From positions 1 through 10,626 of the forward strand of contig CATMNW010000052.1 of the NCBI GenBank assembly GCA_950071875.1: 10,626 nucleotides of DNA, given 5' to 3'. The stretch comes from an uncultured Erythrobacteraceae bacterium (GTDB taxonomy: Bacteria > Pseudomonadota > Alphaproteobacteria > Sphingomonadales > Sphingomonadaceae). The notes beneath the pieces are model-generated. The model was not told the DNA's origin. It was given only the letters and a program-made list of their open reading frames with translations, and made no database searches. This document shows positions 1 through 6,861 of this stretch, piece after piece. Made by a program: the position numbers and the translations under genes. The stretch's first letter is position 1; every line of letters begins with the position of its first letter.

Positions 1-1
1 A

Positions 2-718
2 GACTATGATCATGAAGCGGTTCCGGGACGAACACCCGCCGAGCTTCAATCCGGCGACGGGCACCCTGAAGACGCCGTCTTGCGTCGAATGACCTTCATC
101 GATGTGCCGAAGTCGTCGCATCGGCTCCTCGCCGCGAGACCAGCGCAGTTCTGCACGAGCTGCAGCCCTGGTGGCCCGGGACCGTCGCCGGTCCTGCGAA
201 GCCAACTGCTGGGATGGCGCATCACATGTCCGCTGTGCGGTGACCTGCTTCGAGCTGAAAACCGGCGCGAACTCCCCTCCCCCTTCCCGCAATATCGCGT
301 TGCGGCACTGCGCGGCGAAAAGCTGCTCGACGATGAAGCCGAACGTGGCATCCGAACGTGGACATCGCCAGCCGAAATCGCCCGGCTTCTCCTGATGCGG
401 CGAGTGATCTGGCCCCTTCCGCGCGAGCATGAGCTTTGGCGCTACAGGGTGCTCGGTGCAATCGTTCCCGATCTCGACCATGTCGTTGCCGCAGAACAGG
501 TGAACCTGCCGACCCCTGCAAAGCCCATCCTGCCGCTTCACTTGCGGCCGGCTCTGCTTGCAGGCGTTGCCATCGTCGAGCGTGCCGGTCCGGAAATGCT
601 CCGGATGCTGCGTGGTCACATGATGGGTGACAACAAGGTCCGATTCACCGACGCCGCCGAGAACATGATCGCTCGGGCCGGCAAGTTGCGAGCTTCTGGG
701 CAAATGCAGTTAATTTGA
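2..718 (+). CDS. tniQ: TniQ-family transposition protein, 3' part (5' end outside window)
   Basis: The frame is open from the left edge to the TGA at 716-718, so this is the C-terminal part of a longer protein; the first in-window start-like codon (TTG at 80) is probably internal. The stretch LRRMTFIDVP followed by SSHRLLA, then FCTSC (CX2C) and, about 25 residues later, CPLC (CX2C) in the setting GWRITCPLCG, fits the N-terminal half of TniQ proteins, where a paired CX2C zinc knuckle follows an LR-MTF-type motif. Further on, RGIRTWTSPAEIARLLLMRR and RPALLAGVAIVERAG are helix-rich. TniQ/TnsD-type proteins help choose the target of Tn5053/Tn402/Tn7-like transposons and normally follow tniA and tniB, which would lie to the left. 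The gene ends right at a Tni-type transposon end, which supports the assignment. The family call comes from motif memory, not a search. Confidence 0.72.
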   Translation, partial: DYDHEAVPGRTPAELQSGDGHPEDAVLRRMTFIDVPKSSHRLLAARPAQFCTSCSPGGPGPSPVLRSQLLGWRITCPLCGDLLRAENRRELPSPFPQYRVAALRGEKLLDDEAERGIRTWTSPAEIARLLLMRRVIWPLPREHELWRYRVLGAIVPDLDHVVAAEQVNLPTPAKPILPLHLRPALLAGVAIVERAGPEMLRMLRGHMMGDNKVRFTDAAENMIARAGKLRASGQMQLI

Positions 719-741
719 GAATCTGGCTGCGAGGATTCTCA
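716..741 (+). repeat. Hairpin overlapping the tniQ stop codon
   Basis: TGAGAATC (716-723) and GATTCTCA (734-741) form a perfect 8-bp inverted repeat with a 10-nt loop; the left arm starts with the stop codon of tniQ. No T-run follows, so a classic intrinsic terminator is not supported. The left arm belongs to a reversed partial copy of the transposon end repeat (706-723), and the right arm is the inner edge of the first forward copy, so the hairpin is probably a by-product of two inverted transposase-binding repeats. Confidence 0.6.
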
Positions 742-804
742 CGATTAGGTGCCCAATCCGGACAAAACCGCCGCATTCTTGCGTTTAAGTGCCAAGCGAC
801 AGAT
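734..804 (+). repeat. Tni-type transposon end: two forward repeats, terminus at 801
   Basis: Two similar repeats lie 40 bp apart: about 735-764 (core TTAGGTGCCCAATCCGG) and 775-801 (core TTAAGTGCCAAGCGACA). Only the outer one ends in GCGACA, which on the other strand reads TGTCGC; Tn402/Tn5053-like termini also begin TGTC. The 20-mer TTAAGTGCCAAGCGACAGAT (785-804) occurs exactly, reversed, at 10547-10566. The repeats point the same way and the TGTC-type terminus is on the right, so the element extends to the left and includes tniQ. Arrays of same-direction repeats at each end are usual for Tni/Tn7-like elements, where they bind the transposase. The last three shared bases (GAT) may be chance or target sequence. 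Confidence 0.75.
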
Positions 805-859
805 CGAGCCGGTCACGTGGCGCGGCGGCAATAATCTGACGGTAGGCCGCGGTCGTCAT
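785..859 (-). pseudogene. AbiEii-type toxin gene, truncated after about 20 codons
   Basis: The ATG at 859-857 overlaps the stop of the upstream antitoxin gene (ATGA), with a GAGGGG ribosome-binding site a few bases upstream. The product begins MTTAAYRQIIAAAPRDRLDL, which fits the start of AbiEii/AbiGii nucleotidyltransferase toxins (AYR-II-A-...DR-DLF). After DRLDL the reading frame enters the transposon end, reads SLGT and stops at TAA (787-785), which lies inside the repeat. About 20 codons of a gene normally near 270-300 codons remain, so all catalytic motifs are lost. The rest of the toxin gene should lie beyond the left end of the inserted element, outside this window. Confidence 0.75.
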
Positions 860-1524
860 GGCTTCCCCTCGGGCCCAGCTGTTGGGCTGAGGAGTTGGCG
901 CAGGAACTCCTGCATCCAGATCGGAACGGCCGAAAGCCCGGCGCGCAGATCCTCCCGGATCGCCTCGCCGTGCTTGGGGTCAGACAGTAGCTTTCGCAAC
1001 GTCGTCGAGATCCGTTTACGCTCGCTGTCCTGGGTCAGCATATCCTGCATCCAGTGCAGGGCCTGGACGACTCGCATCCCCGGCCGATCCGCCCAATAAA
1101 GACGGCTCGGAGCCGCATACTTGAAGTGGATTTCCTGGCCGCCGAGTTTGATCGGCCTCAATCTCGCATCGACCAGCACCTCGATCCGCGCGGGCACGGC
1201 GGTCGTGAGCCCCAGATCGTTGGCGGCCGTCATGCCATCGATGACGGTGCGCGCGTTGTCGCGGCGCGTTACCGCTCGGATCACGGCGCGATAATCCGGC
1301 ACGGTGGCCCGGCCGGTCAGGGTGTTCGTTCGGGGTCGGTCATAGAGACCACGGTCAATCCGGCGAATATCCCCGGCGGCCGCTAGGCGCTGCAGGGTTT
1401 TGTCCACCGCGGCGCGGGCGCCGAGATCGGCAAAGTCGCCGGGGGTCCAAACTTCCTCGAGCTTGGACTCGATGCGCGCGAGCACGCGCGAGCGAATATC
1501 GGTGTCGTGTTCGACTGTTGCCAT
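856..1524 (-). CDS. abiEi: AbiEi-family antitoxin / transcriptional regulator (DUF6088-like)
   Basis: A 222-residue protein. Residues about 8-65 form a winged-helix DNA-binding domain (LARIESKLEEVWTPGDFADL, then VDKTLQRLAAAGDIRRIDRG and the wing tail LYDRPR), the standard N-terminus of AbiEi antitoxins. The remainder (DYRAVIRAVTRRDNARTVIDG, TAANDLGLTTAVPARIEVLVD) is the AbiEi C-terminal domain. In type IV toxin-antitoxin systems this protein counters the AbiEii nucleotidyltransferase toxin and represses its own operon. The start at 1524 is chosen because the two operator-like repeats end right upstream and a promoter fits just before it. The partner toxin gene overlaps the stop by four bases but is destroyed by a transposon end, so this is an antitoxin without a working local toxin. 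Confidence 0.85.
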   Translation of the reverse strand: MATVEHDTDIRSRVLARIESKLEEVWTPGDFADLGARAAVDKTLQRLAAAGDIRRIDRGLYDRPRTNTLTGRATVPDYRAVIRAVTRRDNARTVIDGMTAANDLGLTTAVPARIEVLVDARLRPIKLGGQEIHFKYAAPSRLYWADRPGMRVVQALHWMQDMLTQDSERKRISTTLRKLLSDPKHGEAIREDLRAGLSAVPIWMQEFLRQLLSPTAGPEGKP

Positions 1525-1588
1525 GTCCGAAATATGCTACAAGTTTCGCACAGTCGCAATAGCCGTCCGAAATATGCTACAAGTTTCG
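1525..1588 (-). promoter_or_regulatory. Paired palindromic operators and promoter of abiEi
   Basis: A 24-bp sequence is repeated exactly at 1525-1548 and 1565-1588, 40 bp apart (near four helical turns). Each copy is itself an imperfect palindrome with arms CCGAAA and TTTCG(G) around TATGCTACAAG. On the minus strand TTGCGA (1559-1554) and CATATT (1536-1531) are 17 bp apart and form a plausible promoter whose -10 box lies inside the proximal copy. Transcription would begin at or next to the ATG at 1524, giving a leaderless or nearly leaderless message. AbiEi proteins are known to repress their operons through pairs of inverted repeats, so these are the expected binding sites. The second copy could also affect the divergent plus-strand genes. 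Confidence 0.75.
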
Positions 1589-1616
1589 GACAAGCCTGCC
1601 ATGGAGCACGCACTTA

Positions 1617-1988
1617 ATGACGCTCTCAGAGATGTTTCCGCTGACGCACGCATCGTACCCACAGATTGCGCCTTGGGACGAGGATTTCGACTGGCGGACA
1701 AGGGGCGTCGACGTTTGCGACCTCATCGTGCGACTTCAGCACCGGCTGATTGAAGAGAACGACGAGCGGATGCTCGCATTATCGGCAACTATCAGGACTG
1801 ACATCATCCAACAAACCGCCAGAGCGCCGGACGAGGCCACTGCCAGCTGCATCGACTGCGTGCGGCTCCTAGCGGCGGTCGTTCCGGCGCAGCGAACCCT
1901 GTCATTGGGCAAGCTTGGCGATTGCTACGGCTGGGTGCTCTGGGAATATCCCGGGCACACGATCCAGCGGCGAGGGTCAACAACGTGA
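1617..1988 (+). CDS. Hypothetical protein, first of an overlapping pair
   Basis: A 123-residue protein that I do not recognise. It is mainly helical in look, with an acidic N-terminal part (APWDEDFDWRTRGVDVCDLI) and three cysteines (VCDL, CIDC, GDCYGW); no signal peptide or membrane segment is visible. The start is uncertain: ATG at 1617 lacks a clear ribosome-binding site, and ATG at 1632 is an alternative. It is transcribed away from abiEi, and the two share the operator region. The stop TGA (1986-1988) overlaps a GTG start at 1985, which suggests translational coupling to the next gene. Alternatively the two frames are pieces of one gene split by a frameshift near 1950-1985. Confidence 0.5.
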   Translation: MTLSEMFPLTHASYPQIAPWDEDFDWRTRGVDVCDLIVRLQHRLIEENDERMLALSATIRTDIIQQTARAPDEATASCIDCVRLLAAVVPAQRTLSLGKLGDCYGWVLWEYPGHTIQRRGSTT

Positions 1989-2815
1989 ACTACGCGCTGC
2001 CTCCCTATGATGGTGCGCCGCGCGAGCTCAACGAAGCTGTGCTGCCATTCGTCGTCGACTGGATCCACACAGCCTACATGCTCGCCCGAAAATTCGGCGG
2101 CCTCGACAACCATTGCCGCGACTTCTTCGACTATTCGAGCCGCGCCGTGCTGAGGGCTCTGGCGAATGGCGATCTCCGCGCCGGCGTGGAGGCGACGATA
2201 GCGATGGCCAACTGGGCGACCACACGGGGTCATCTCGGTGCCGAGGGCCTGACCAAAGCGGTGTTTCACCTCGCGCAGCAGGACTTTGTCGACGCCGAGA
2301 CCAAAGCGCGGATCGAGATGCTTTTCCTGACGCATGCGGCGCAATGGACGGATCGCACGCCCGTCCAATGGGCACGGCACCTCCTCGAGACTCGAAGGGA
2401 GCATCTGAGGGAGCATGAGATCTTCCAGGCGATGGCAGTGGCCACCGACGATCTGCCCTCTTGGACGGCCAACAGCGCTGAGATCCTCGCCGAGATCGCT
2501 GGCCTCTCCGCCTCTTACTATGAACGTTCGCCCCGCGCCGAGGCGCTTATCTCCCTCGAATCCCGCGCCTCGGTCCTGATGCCGCTGATTTACTGCCTGA
2601 CGAGGGTGGGCTCGGTCGAAGATATCATGGACGTGCTGTGGGCAGGCGAGGTATGCCTACAATCCCAGTCCGTCGATCGCCGAGCAGTTCGATATCCTCG
2701 CTGCCTGACGGACAGGCCGAAATGGCCGTTCACTACCCCATTTCCAAGTTTGCGACAGAACCGTTTCAACAGCTATGAGGTCACTGGGCCTAACAATCGA
2801 GCGGTTAACATATAG
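1985..2815 (+). CDS. Hypothetical helical protein with probable 3' frameshift
   Basis: The product is unrecognised. The proposed GTG start overlaps the previous stop (GTGA) and follows a GGCGAGGG-like ribosome-binding site; an upstream ATG at 1922 in the same frame is less likely because it would overlap the previous gene by 67 bases. Residues up to about 222 look like a normal soluble helical protein (PFVVDWIHTAYMLARKFGG, KAVFHLAQQDFVDAETKARI). After VLWAGE (about 2650) the frame turns into an unusual arginine- and proline-rich tail that runs on into the convergent regulator gene. In the next frame the sequence continues YAYNPSPSIAEQFDILAA and stops at TGA 2706-2708, a far more natural end. 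I infer a one-base insertion or two-base deletion near 2650, so the functional end was probably 2708 and the gene may be a recent pseudogene. Confidence 0.5.
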   Translation: MNYALPPYDGAPRELNEAVLPFVVDWIHTAYMLARKFGGLDNHCRDFFDYSSRAVLRALANGDLRAGVEATIAMANWATTRGHLGAEGLTKAVFHLAQQDFVDAETKARIEMLFLTHAAQWTDRTPVQWARHLLETRREHLREHEIFQAMAVATDDLPSWTANSAEILAEIAGLSASYYERSPRAEALISLESRASVLMPLIYCLTRVGSVEDIMDVLWAGEVCLQSQSVDRRAVRYPRCLTDRPKWPFTTPFPSLRQNRFNSYEVTGPNNRAVNI

Positions 2816-3474
2816 TGGTTCCGCAAGTGTTTGACCGCCAGTTCCACATCCCCTTTCATAACCGCATCGAAGATCATGCCATGTTCTTTGGCCGGATCTC
2901 GCGAGGACCGTTCCTGGCGAACGGAAAGCCGGCGGTACCTATCGGTCCGGTCATTAAGCTGCTTGCAGAACGCCACTAGCGTGGGTAGACCGCATCCCGA
3001 TACAAGCGCCATGTGAAACCGCTTGTGAAGCTGCTCCCACTCGAGGTTGAACTCGCCGGTACCCTGCCCCTGGAACCGCGGCACGAAGCCGAGCCGATGG
3101 TACGCGAGCGCGACGACTTCGAGCCATTCGAAATTTCGCGGTACAGCCATGGCCTTTCTCAATGCTTGTTCCTCGACCAAGCAGCGGGTTTCGAACAGGT
3201 CGATTAGTTCATCATGGCTTATCGGTGCCACGCTAAAACCCCGCCGGTCCTGCAGAATCACAAGTTTTTCCATCGCAAGACGACTCAGCGCCTCGCGCAG
3301 GGGGCTGATGCCGGTCTGGTACCGCTCCTTTAGGAATTCCATCATCAGATGCTGATTGGGAGGCAGCGCGCCCGAAAGGATGTCCTCGCGCATCCGGCTG
3401 TAGACGACCGATGCCCGCGTTGTTGCCGCGGCGCGCCCTGCATCAGACGTCACCGCAGGAAGCATCTCGCCCAT
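2773..3474 (-). CDS. GntR-family (FadR-type, FCD domain) transcriptional regulator
   Basis: A 233-residue protein. Residues about 22-86 are the winged helix: VVYSRMREDILSGALPPNQ leads into the recognition region GISPLREALSRLAMEKLV and the wing DRRGFSVAP. The C-terminal part is an FCD effector domain, with IDLFETRCLVE, FHMALVSG (H154), EHGMIFDAV (H198) and LRNHY (H220); these histidines match the usual metal or ligand positions. FCD regulators commonly repress neighbouring catabolic operons and are released by an organic acid from the pathway. It is the last gene of the operon, 46 bp downstream of the hydrolase gene, so it is probably an autoregulated local regulator. ATG at 3465 is an alternative start. 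It converges with the plus-strand hypothetical gene. Confidence 0.88.
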   Translation of the reverse strand: MGEMLPAVTSDAGRAAATTRASVVYSRMREDILSGALPPNQHLMMEFLKERYQTGISPLREALSRLAMEKLVILQDRRGFSVAPISHDELIDLFETRCLVEEQALRKAMAVPRNFEWLEVVALAYHRLGFVPRFQGQGTGEFNLEWEQLHKRFHMALVSGCGLPTLVAFCKQLNDRTDRYRRLSVRQERSSRDPAKEHGMIFDAVMKGDVELAVKHLRNHYMLTARLLGPVTS

Positions 3475-3520
3475 TCCCGGTTACCTAGCCGTCCATGAAA
3501 TCGGGGAAGCTCTATTTCCA

Positions 3521-4393
3521 CTATGCTTCGCCCATGACCGGGTTGCGCAGGTTGCCGATCCCCTCGATCTCGACCTCGCAAATGTCGCCGTTCTTCATGA
3601 AGATCGGCGGCTTGCGCGAAAACCCCACTCCTTCCGGAGTGCCCGTCACGATCACGTCGCCAACTTCCAGCGTCATGGCTTGACTAGCATAGGCGATTAA
3701 GTATGCCACGTCATAGATCATATTCGATGTATTGGAATCCTGTACCACCTGCCCGTTCAGCCGCGTCTGCAGAGTCAGCTGGCGCCCACCTTCTGGCAAT
3801 TCGTCCGGCGTGACGAGCCACGGTCCCAGGGCGCCGCTAAAATCGAAATTCTTCCCCATTGTCCATTGCGGACCGCGCTCAAGTTGATAGTCGCGCACCG
3901 AGCCGTCATTGAAAACGGAATATCCGGCGACGTGAGCCAGCGCGGAGGCTTGCTCGATATAGCGGCCCGCTTTGCCGATCACGACCGCGAGTTCCCCTTC
4001 GTAGTCGAATTGATGCGACACCTTCGGCACCACCATAGCCTGCCCATGTCCAACGAGAGAGGTCAAAGCCCGGATGAAAAACACCGGGAACCCGGGCGGA
4101 ACGGCACCTGCCTCCGCTATATGATCGCTGTAATTCATTCCGACGCACAGCACCTTTCCCGCGTCGGGCACCAGCGGCAGCAAAGTGACTGCGCCCGGAT
4201 CGAAAATGGCCGTGGCCGCGGCCTCTTTCGCAGCCGTTTCAGCAGCTTGCAGCGCAGAATAACCCGCCCGAAGCAACTGCTTCAGGCCGCGCGGCAGCGT
4301 CGGCGCCGCCCTGGAAAGATCAACGATACCCCCGGCTGTGACAATTCCGACGCAGGGGATTCCGTCTTCATGACAAAAACTTGTGAGCCGCAC
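3521..4393 (-). CDS. Fumarylacetoacetate hydrolase-family protein
   Basis: A 290-residue protein with the full FAH fold signature. Metal ligands are visible as FDYEGELAVVIG (E132, E134) and SVFNDGSVRDYQ (D163), preceded by VGMNYSDHIAE (H91) and followed by MGKNFDFSG (K181, D184), GALGPW and TGTPEGVGF. The family hydrolyses C-C bonds or isomerises or decarboxylates oxo-acids, for instance fumarylpyruvate, acylpyruvates or homoprotocatechuate meta-pathway intermediates. Beside a dioxygenase gene, a role after ring cleavage is the simplest reading, but the exact reaction is not fixed by sequence. The start is GTG 4393: an in-frame TGA lies two codons upstream, and AGGAG is well placed before it. 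The usual proline after D184 is replaced (SGALGP). Confidence 0.9.
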   Translation of the reverse strand: MRLTSFCHEDGIPCVGIVTAGGIVDLSRAAPTLPRGLKQLLRAGYSALQAAETAAKEAAATAIFDPGAVTLLPLVPDAGKVLCVGMNYSDHIAEAGAVPPGFPVFFIRALTSLVGHGQAMVVPKVSHQFDYEGELAVVIGKAGRYIEQASALAHVAGYSVFNDGSVRDYQLERGPQWTMGKNFDFSGALGPWLVTPDELPEGGRQLTLQTRLNGQVVQDSNTSNMIYDVAYLIAYASQAMTLEVGDVIVTGTPEGVGFSRKPPIFMKNGDICEVEIEGIGNLRNPVMGEA

Positions 4394-4475
4394 TATTCAT
4401 CTCCTGTTCCACGATTTCCCGGCAAGCGTGCACAATGCTGCCAAGGCCGGCCAGCATGATCGCCGTGCTTTTCTG

Positions 4476-5513
4476 TCATCCCGGAATGAGCATGACCTTG
4501 TCGGCCTCGCCCCTCGCAGCCATGTCGAAACCTCGCAGCCCTTCCGCAAGCGGCAACCGATGGCTGATGAACTGGCTCATATCGACGCGACCGCTTTCGA
4601 TCAGCCGCGATGAATGAACCCAGGTTTCGAACAGACGGCGCCCGTGAATACCCTCCACCCGCAGACCCTTGCGCACCCAGGGTGTGAACTGCATAGGGGT
4701 GGTGCTGTCCGAAAGACCGACGAGCCGAAGGCTGCCGCCGGGCGTCAGCGCCTCGACACCTTGTTGCAAGGCGCTGCCGCTGCCGCTGGTCTCAACCACC
4801 ACATCCATTCCGTTGCCGTTGGACATATCGTTGCAAATGGCGATCACGTCCTGCTCGAGGGCATTGACCACCCGATCGGCGCCGAGCTTGCGCGCCGTCT
4901 GCAGACGGTGGGGAAGGACATCCGTCGTCACAATCGACCTTGCGCCGCAGGCCCTCGCCGTGGCTGTGGTCATGGCGCCCACCGGTCCGCAGCCGAGCAC
5001 AAGAACATTGAGGTTGGTCACGCCTTCGGCCGCTAGAACCGATTGAACGGCGGTTCCGAAGGGCTCCATCATCGCCGCATGCTCATGTGGCAGGGACTTG
5101 GAATTGACCCATACGATGGACGCCGGCACCACGACGTGTTCGGCGAAGGCGCCGTTGAAGCTCAGCCCCGGATATGTGGTGTTTTCACACAGATGCGCGC
5201 GCCCCATCTTGCACGTGTAGCAGTGGCCGCAGGAAATGTGGCTTTCGCAGCTTGCGTGATCGCCGACCCGGATACCCGCGACTCCCTCGCCGACTGCCTC
5301 GACGACGCCGCTAAATTCATGTCCCAGGACGACCGGGAGGGATTTGGCCAGTTTGCGGATCCACGGCACCCAGCGTTGGATGTGCAGATCCGTTCCGCAA
5401 ATTCCCGCCGCCGAAACACGGATGGATACCTCTCCATAGCCCGGCTGCCTTGGCTCCACGTCATGGAAGCCAAGCGCGCCCGCCGCCGGTGCAATCTTGC
5501 AAAGACCGATCAT
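4476..5513 (-). CDS. Zinc-dependent medium-chain alcohol/polyol dehydrogenase (threonine/sorbitol dehydrogenase-like)
   Basis: A 345-residue MDR-family enzyme. The catalytic zinc site is GICGTDLHI (C39), LGHEFSGVV (H65, E66) and MMEPFGTA (E150). The structural zinc site has four cysteines, C95, C98, C101 and C109, in the stretch SCGHCYTCKMGRAHLC. The Rossmann motif is LVLGCGPVGA (174-179), followed by VTTDVLPHR, where D198 favours NAD over NADP. Overall it resembles L-threonine 3-dehydrogenase and other polyol or hydroxy-acid dehydrogenases more than plain alcohol dehydrogenases. The start has a good GGAGG about 8 bases upstream. It lies between the transporter and hydrolase genes and probably oxidises a hydroxyl group of the imported substrate or of an intermediate; the substrate is unknown. 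Confidence 0.9.
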   Translation of the reverse strand: MIGLCKIAPAAGALGFHDVEPRQPGYGEVSIRVSAAGICGTDLHIQRWVPWIRKLAKSLPVVLGHEFSGVVEAVGEGVAGIRVGDHASCESHISCGHCYTCKMGRAHLCENTTYPGLSFNGAFAEHVVVPASIVWVNSKSLPHEHAAMMEPFGTAVQSVLAAEGVTNLNVLVLGCGPVGAMTTATARACGARSIVTTDVLPHRLQTARKLGADRVVNALEQDVIAICNDMSNGNGMDVVVETSGSGSALQQGVEALTPGGSLRLVGLSDSTTPMQFTPWVRKGLRVEGIHGRRLFETWVHSSRLIESGRVDMSQFISHRLPLAEGLRGFDMAARGEADKVMLIPG

Positions 5514-5571
5514 TTCGCATCCTCCGGTGATATGCCGATCGGGACGCTGGCCCGATGGAAACCGCGCAACC

Positions 5572-6861
5572 TCATTTCAGCAGCCCTGGCAGAAGCAGCG
5601 ACACTTCCGGCACAAATGTCACAATCAGCAATCCAATCAGCAATGCCGGATAGAACGGCATCACCGCGCGCGTCATAGCGTTTAGCGGCAGGCCGGAGAT
5701 TTTTCCGACCGCGAATAGCGTTAGCCCCATCGGTGGGGTCAGCAGCCCGATCATCAGATTGAATACCATGATGATCCCGAAGTGTACCGGGTCGACCCCG
5801 ACCGCCAGCGCCAGTGGCAGAAGCATCGGTGTGAAGATCACGATCGCGGCGCTGGCCTCCAGAAACAACCCGACTGCGAGCAGCAGCAGGTTGATGACCA
5901 TCAGCGTCGATACCGTGCCCAAGCCGAGATCGCTGAACATCGCGACAAGTTCCTGCGGCACCTTAGAAAACACCAGGATCCAGCCGAACAGTGCCGATGC
6001 TCCGACGATAATCAGGACCGAGGCGCTGTCGAAGACCGTTTCGACAACCAGATCCGTCAGCGCTTGGAACGACATTTCGCGGTAGATGAACATCGCCAGA
6101 AGGAGTGAATAGGTGACGGCGATCGCCGCTGCCTCGGTCGGGGTGACGACCCCGAAGATCATGCCGCTGAGGATGATGATCGGCGTAAGAAGCGGCAGAA
6201 TCGCGCGCTTGGTCGCCAAGATCAGGGTGGCCAGATCCGGCCTTGCGCTCTTCTGGTAGCCGCGACGGCGCGCCATCACGTAGGACATGACTATCAGGGA
6301 CCCGGCCATCAGCAAACCCGGCAGCAAGCCGGCGATCAGGATGGCGGTGATCGAGGTGTTTGCCATGACGCCGAAGATGATCAGCGGAATGCTGGGCGGG
6401 ATGATCGGCCCGATCGTCGATGACGCCGCCGTGATCCCGGCCGAGAACTCCTCGTCGTAGCCGCTATCGCGCATCGCCTTAATCTCGATCTGCCCCATCC
6501 CCATCGCATCGGCCAGGGCCGAGCCGGACATCCCCGCGAAAAATACCGACGACAGCACATTGGCCTGTGCCAATCCACCCCGCCAGTGACCCACCAGGCA
6601 GCGGACGAAATCGAAGATTCTTGTCGTGACCGTGCCGACGTTCATGATCTTGCCGGCGAGGATGAACAATGGCACCGCCATCAGTGGAAAGCTGTTCACT
6701 CCGTACAGAAACTTCTGCGCGATGATCGTATAAGGCACCTCGGTCGGGCCATAATGCACCAGCATTCCAACCAGGGCGGAAATGCCGATGGCCGTGAAAA
6801 TCGGCATTCCCAGCAGAGTCAGAATGATCAGCACGCCAAGGAAAAGCAGCAGAAGCGTCAT
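5572..6861 (-). CDS. dctM: TRAP transporter large permease, DctM type
   Basis: About 429 residues, a typical DctM length, with around a dozen hydrophobic segments. It opens MTLLLLFLGVLIILTLLGMP and carries family stretches such as NSFPLMAVPLFILAGKIM, FAGMSGSALADAMGMG, AASSTIGPIIPPSIPLIIFG, VVTPTEAAAIAVTYSLL and IGLLTPPMGLTLF. It forms the ion-coupled inner-membrane channel that takes substrate from the periplasmic binding protein. The ATG at 6861 is chosen because it overlaps the dctQ stop (ATGA). The same frame is open up to 7023, but that extension is hydrophilic, lies within dctQ and lacks the family's N-terminus. The dehydrogenase gene follows after 58 bp. Confidence 0.93.
   Translation of the reverse strand: MTLLLLFLGVLIILTLLGMPIFTAIGISALVGMLVHYGPTEVPYTIIAQKFLYGVNSFPLMAVPLFILAGKIMNVGTVTTRIFDFVRCLVGHWRGGLAQANVLSSVFFAGMSGSALADAMGMGQIEIKAMRDSGYDEEFSAGITAASSTIGPIIPPSIPLIIFGVMANTSITAILIAGLLPGLLMAGSLIVMSYVMARRRGYQKSARPDLATLILATKRAILPLLTPIIILSGMIFGVVTPTEAAAIAVTYSLLLAMFIYREMSFQALTDLVVETVFDSASVLIIVGASALFGWILVFSKVPQELVAMFSDLGLGTVSTLMVINLLLLAVGLFLEASAAIVIFTPMLLPLALAVGVDPVHFGIIMVFNLMIGLLTPPMGLTLFAVGKISGLPLNAMTRAVMPFYPALLIGLLIVTFVPEVSLLLPGLLK

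Noticed and set aside
1525..1588. A minimal CRISPR array or recombination site from the two 24-bp repeats
   Set aside because: There are only two copies with a 16-bp gap, each palindromic and abutting an AbiEi gene; operators explain them better.
1922..1984. Upstream ATG of the second hypothetical gene
   Set aside because: It would overlap the preceding gene by 67 bases; the GTG at 1985 has a better-placed ribosome-binding site and a four-base overlap. Kept only as an alternative.
2716..2728. GGCC-GAAAT-GGCC as a terminator between the convergent genes
   Set aside because: The stem is only four base pairs and no T-run follows on either strand; no convincing terminator is visible there.
3866..4459. 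Plus-strand open frames across the FAH and dehydrogenase genes (also 4614-5036, 5043-5678 and 6586-7239)
   Set aside because: They are antisense frames over clearly homologous minus-strand genes and show no recognisable motifs.
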